Assembly (NCBI GenBank): GCA_016806645.1
Contig: JACSYO010002169.1
Location: 304,501 to 368,500 of the forward strand
Direction of reading: 5' to 3'
Length of the DNA stretch: 64,000 bases
Source: Ophiodon elongatus
Lineage: Eukaryota > Chordata > Actinopteri > Perciformes > Hexagrammidae
Each line of letters begins with the position of its first letter. Within the stretch, counting starts at the first letter, position 1. Under the pieces are notes generated by a model that was not told where the DNA came from, searched no databases, and saw only the letters and a list, made by a program, of their open reading frames with translations. Shown here piece after piece: positions 61,201 through 64,000 of this stretch. The position numbers were made by a program, and so were the translations under genes.

Positions 61201-63529
61201 ATCTTTATCCCAGTAATTCTTTCGGAAATTCAAGTTTTCTTTGTTGTACACGTTGACAGGACTGTTACCGCAAGGGTTAATGTAAAATAATTTTGAACTT
61301 TAAAATAAAAGTTTCTTTGTGCTATAGTTGTCGACTGTTTAACGTTGTTCTTCCTCGTCTGTTTCAGTTGCCAAAATGTGGATTCCACTTGGTACTTGGG
61401 TGACGACTGTAGCTTCCCCATACTGAGGATAGCTTTCTACGTGGGGTTAAGTGGGACCCTTGCTTGTCTGTTGGTGACTGTGGGAGCCCTGACTGCTTAC
61501 CTGCTGTTCAGCAAACACAAGCAAATGCTGTAAGATGCACACAAACACTACTAGGTGTTCATCAAACATTTTTCCCACCTGGGGAAATGCATGAAATTCT
61601 GCCGCGTGTCACTAAAAAGTCAATTTCAGGTGATACTGGATGGAAAGCAGTCTATAGTATTTGTTTTGTACGATAATGATAATTTGTGATTATAACTTTT
61701 ATTGAGTTACCCATAATGTTATAGTTTAGCAATTACTTATTTAAAATGTCTTATATTGTTCCTGTAATATTTAGTATGTAGGGCTGCATTACTTTAAATT
61801 AAAATTGAATGCAAGTATATTGAAATATATTGGTACAGAAGACTGTGGCCTATACTGGTACCGTAAATCCAAAAGCTGTTTCTCAATTTGGTTAAGATAT
61901 AGTATCTGCACATCTTTTTGTCATGATAAAGAAAATGACGCTGTTCCCTGTGTGTCTGCAGGAGAAGAGACCACAAGAACCAGCAGATAAACCAGTGGCT
62001 GACTGAGGACTTTGAGTGGTCCAGACCCAACAGCTCCAATGACACACTTAATGCTGGTAGGTTTGCAATGTATTATGTATTTTCTAATTGTGTATACCAG
62101 ATACAAATGATCTCCCTATTTTTTTCTTTATGCTTACTAACTTTATGTGATACTTTCCTAGCTGCTTATCTAGGGGCTTTCATTGTCCAAAAAAACTTGA
62201 AAGCTCTTATTATACTAGAAGAAGCGGCTTTATTTTCATGGACTCATGCCCACCGATCAGAAACAAATTTTCTAAGAGCACGGTCACAATATCGAAAGCC
62301 TACGAGTCAAGCAGAGCAGCAGAAACCACCATCCAGCTTTTGACTTGAGTTGAATTTTGTGATTTGGTGTGGTTAAGCAACTTTTAAATCACATATTTAA
62401 ATGCATTAAATTTTAATGTAATTTTTTATATCAATATTAATAGTCATCAGTGTTGTAGTATTCTAGTATTCAAGATCGGTCTCATGACCACTTTTTGAAG
62501 GTCTCAGTTTGGTCTCAGTATCGATTACATTTTCAGACAAAAAAACGATTGAAGATTTTATTTGAATGCCTTTTGATCATTATATCAATACATTTCTCAT
62601 GGTAAACTTATACATACACATATATACGGTACACATGCCTAATAAATATAAGAGGTGAATGAAGAGAAATTTTCTGCGTTTTATGGGATTGTGGATCTTT
62701 CGGATCAATTTGAGGAGTGTCTATGGTTTGTTTGTTCTACATTTCACAGTAAGTGTGTCATGCAGTGCGGGACGAGCATTGGACTCGTCTTTGTCTTGAC
62801 TCAACCCCTCAAAGTCTTGATACACCCTGGTCTTGGTCATAGCTTGGTTTCGGTTGAGGTGGTCTTGACTACAACACTAGTAGGCGGGAAAACAGACACA
62901 GCTCAACACATTTAAGTCCTATAAGCAATGGAGAGTAAACAATTAAATTTATTTCCTTTCTTATCATGAAGCTGTAGGAGCACATTTTGTTGCTCGATAC
63001 TGCATTTTCTCAGTATCTGCAGGTATTATGTCAGCTATACGTCAATGATTTTATGGGTTAAAATAAACAGCCTAAAAAGACATAAAATTACAACATAACT
63101 TTGTATCTGTCACCCAGTTTTGCCAACTGCAACACCTTTTTTTCCAACATCACTGATTCTGTAGTTACTGCTCTTTGCCTTTGTAGGGCAGTGTAGATTT
63201 GTGTGTTGTTCATCCTGTGACAAATTATTCTGGTGGAATGTGTGTGTATAAACCCCCTTGTCCTATTTTTAGGAGAATACAGAAACCCCACGTTCATGCA
63301 TGAAGAATCAGTCGTCCACAGAGAGGAGCCAGGGTTTTACGGACATCCTGCACCTGTCTACCAGATCAACGGACCATCTTCAGATACTGGCAGCCATCAC
63401 CCATCATCACAAACAGCACACGGACACAATACGCCATATTCTAATGCTGGATTGTCGTGGTCTACCAGCCTGAACCTCAGAGAGTTCTCATCCAAACCGG
63501 TCAGTGCTACAGAAACAGAGTGTGTTTAG
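46068..63529 (+). CDS. Membrane-bound mucin, MUC3/MUC12/MUC17 type
   Basis: Transmembrane mucin of the epithelial surface coat; the Ser/Thr-rich repeats are expected to carry dense O-glycans. Parts in order: signal exon 46068-46125; 100-N gap; one large repeat exon 47717-56457 with frame breaks; 56585-56700, 57299-57363, 57546-57591, 57670-57725 and 58777-58898 (SEA domain); 59114-59173; 60735-60906 and 61368-61529 (Cys-rich EGF-like region then membrane span); 61962-62056; 63273-63529 (tail, stop TAG 63527-63529). All introns from 56457 on have GT-AG ends and keep frame. The order PTS repeats, EGF, SEA, EGF, transmembrane, tail is that of MUC3/12/17, and these genes lie beside SERPINE1-AP1S1-VGF in human. 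I cannot say which of the three it matches best. The exon structure between the signal exon and the repeats is hidden by the gap. Confidence 0.88.
46126..47616 (+). other. Mucin intron 1 (part, up to the gap)
   Basis: AT-rich sequence carrying an interspersed repeat (about 46990-47362) with edges GTGGTGGAGGAAGTATTCAG and TACTTGAATACTTGAGTAAA, related to the elements at 24605 and 45230. No exon is seen. Confidence 0.6.
47617..47716. other. Assembly gap (100 N)
   Basis: Exactly 100 N, the conventional size for a gap of unknown length. The right edge starts in the middle of a mucin repeat module, so the gap removes the beginning of the repeat array and probably any further N-terminal exon. Confidence 0.98.
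47717..55840 (+). repeat. Mucin PTS tandem array: 600-bp higher-order units
   Basis: The array is built from 60-bp (20-residue) modules of the form TT-x4-EPT-x2-TDxVTSEPAE. Ten distinct modules in fixed order make a 600-bp unit. From 49315 there are ten units of exactly 600 bases and a partial eleventh, all in frame (2176 codons open). The part from 47717 to 49314 has about 2.7 more units with indels. Units fall into two types: A has TSDAVE, MSMEPT and STDPTD; B has TSDPVE, MSLEPT and STSSTD. There is no Cys and almost no aromatic residue; Ser and Thr dominate, as in mucin O-glycosylation domains. Confidence 0.97.
48180..49314 (+). other. Frame-broken repeat block next to the gap
   Basis: Against the clean 600-bp units, this block has many scattered 1-10 base deletions and a few insertions, and it totals about 60 bases less than two full units. 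The first break follows TSESAETT at about 48180. Elsewhere in the array units differ almost only by substitutions. The pattern, beside a 100-N gap, is what noisy gap filling gives. Confidence 0.75.
55842..56457 (+). CDS. Mucin: end of PTS region and first EGF-like domain
   Basis: The frame continues the repeat theme (TTSQPEQTAPTDTVTSE) but is one base out of register with the array upstream (break at 55840-55842). After two diverged modules it becomes a Pro/Thr-rich stretch (PPTDPPT, TTPATTTTQTT) and then a four-cysteine EGF-like segment, C-QNGGYFNGTI-C-I-C-LDGFSGKV-C (about 56362-56433). It ends at donor GAGCCAG|GTACTG in phase 1, matching the next exon. Confidence 0.85.
56585..58898 (+). 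CDS. Mucin SEA domain (five exons)
   Basis: Exons 56585-56700, 57299-57363, 57546-57591, 57670-57725 and 58777-58898 give about 120 residues starting VTLNTSVVVNVLLNQEF and ending AIVEAVDELVSC. The beta-alpha pattern and the late strand HDVVLAIPN match the SEA fold of membrane mucins. At the place where autocleaving SEA domains have G|SVVV, this protein reads ADGIMVTHDVVL, so the catalytic Ser is absent. Three N-glycosylation sequons are seen (NTS, NKS, NFT). Confidence 0.82.
58231..58305. repeat. (AC)n microsatellite in mucin intron
   Basis: About 75 bases of AC with two G interruptions, within the intron between 57725 and 58777. Confidence 0.95.
59114..61529 (+). CDS. Mucin second EGF-like region and transmembrane segment
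   Basis: Exons 59114-59173, 60735-60906 and 61368-61529. They encode a Cys-rich extracellular stretch (TCVTVCDRLHPSPRTCYNKG, TGPLCQHCQNVDSTWYLGDD), then a hydrophobic span (from about IAFYVGLSG to LTAYLLF) followed by basic KHKQM, which fits a type I membrane anchor. The 60-base exon 59114-59173 carries an NIT sequon. Confidence 0.85.
59174..60734 (+). other. Mucin intron between the 59114 and 60735 exons
   Basis: AT-rich intron. Minus-strand frames of 80-102 codons within it (59543-59851) have no recognisable domain, and I treat them as chance. Confidence 0.65.
61962..63529 (+). CDS. Mucin cytoplasmic tail (two exons)
   Basis: Exons 61962-62056 and 63273-63529, separated by a 1.2-kb intron with a terminal-inverted-repeat element. 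The tail starts LRRDHKNQQINQW and has tyrosines in EYRNP, VYQIN and PYSNA contexts. It ends SATETECV before TAG. YxN contexts are GRB2 SH2-type sites if phosphorylated, and the terminal ECV could be a class III PDZ ligand. Both readings are inference. Confidence 0.8.
62449..62878. mobile_element. Non-autonomous element with 11-bp terminal inverted repeats
   Basis: AGTGTTGTAGT at 62449-62459 and its exact reverse complement ACTACAACACT at 62868-62878 bound 430 bases. The interior next to both ends carries repeated TTGGTCTCAG / GGTCTTGACT motifs. No transposase frame, so a MITE-like element in the last mucin intron. The target-site duplication is not clear. Confidence 0.8.
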
Positions 63530-64000
63530 TGCCGTATGAACGGTGGCCCAAAAGTACCAAACACAACAAAAAAACTGAATGTACAACGGCAATTACAAAA
63601 ACAGAAATAGACAAAAGCAGTTTGCAAAGCACGACAGCAAATTGTGTTCAGTGCTATTTTTTATACGGTAGTCCTGAAATACAAGACACAACAGCAAAAC
63701 AGAAATCATAATGGCAATTGGTGAGACAGACCAAAAAGGTATGTATTGGACGAAGGACATTGCTCTGCAGCAGTTGCAATACAGAGTGGGAAGAGAGCAA
63801 ATACATATTGCAAATGTGATATATATTATATCCACTCACTCTCACTGCACAGTAGGGCGAGACTTGCTGCAAAACCGGTGGGAAGAAAAACACAAAGCAG
63901 TGAAAATGTCGTGAAAGCAACTACTTCCATTTGTTGTACACTCCAAACTGCATTATAATATATAAAAAATATATATTATTTTTGCGCCCTTCATATTTGC
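63530..64000 (+). other. Mucin 3' UTR / downstream DNA
   Basis: AT-rich sequence after the stop codon. No canonical AATAAA is obvious before the window ends, so the transcript probably continues beyond it. Small frames here have no support. Confidence 0.5.

Overview
The window is vertebrate nuclear DNA, almost certainly from a teleost fish. It has multi-exon genes with GT-AG introns, long CA/TG microsatellites, several short interspersed and terminal-inverted-repeat elements of the kind common in fish, and one eukaryotic tRNA gene. Five protein genes are recognisable, all on the + strand. In order they are serpine1 (plasminogen activator inhibitor 1, coding 6070-8737), ap1s1 (AP-1 clathrin adaptor sigma-1A, 10208-18554), vgf (neurosecretory protein VGF, 29546-31750), snapc2 (snRNA-activating complex subunit 2, 37308-41640) and a membrane mucin of the MUC3/MUC12/MUC17 type (46068-63529). 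A tRNA-Leu(AAG) lies between vgf and snapc2. The neighbourhood SERPINE1-AP1S1-VGF with MUC3A/MUC12/MUC17 close by is also found on human 7q22, so this is an old syntenic block; snapc2 is an addition relative to the human order.

Layout. 1-4200 is repeat-containing upstream DNA ending in a TATA promoter. 4235-9250 is serpine1 (a non-coding first exon and eight coding exons). 10.0-19.3 kb is ap1s1, whose start codon is the last codon of exon 1. 19.3-27 kb is gene-poor DNA with several mobile-element relics. 27.1-34.3 kb is vgf, with a CRE/E-box/TATA promoter, a CAA-rich leader carrying a small upstream ORF, an intact single coding exon and a long 3' UTR. 36.2 kb holds the tRNA. 37.3-41.9 kb is snapc2 (six coding exons). 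41.9-46 kb is intergenic and holds a 38-bp minisatellite and a perfect palindrome. 46-63.5 kb is the mucin: a signal-peptide exon, a 100-N assembly gap, more than 8 kb of Ser/Thr/Pro tandem repeats, then EGF, SEA, a second EGF-like region, a transmembrane segment and a cytoplasmic tail.

The genes do not form an operon or pathway; they are conserved neighbours with separate functions (fibrinolysis control, Golgi/endosome sorting, neuropeptide precursor, snRNA transcription, epithelial glycocalyx). The most striking structure is the mucin repeat: ten 60-bp modules make a 600-bp higher-order unit, and two unit types partly alternate as a 1200-bp dimer. The reading frame is broken in a noisy block next to the gap and by one base at the end of the array; both look more like assembly error than true pseudogenisation. 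Exon borders and frames were worked out by hand from splice signals and protein-family similarity recalled from memory; no alignment or database search was run.
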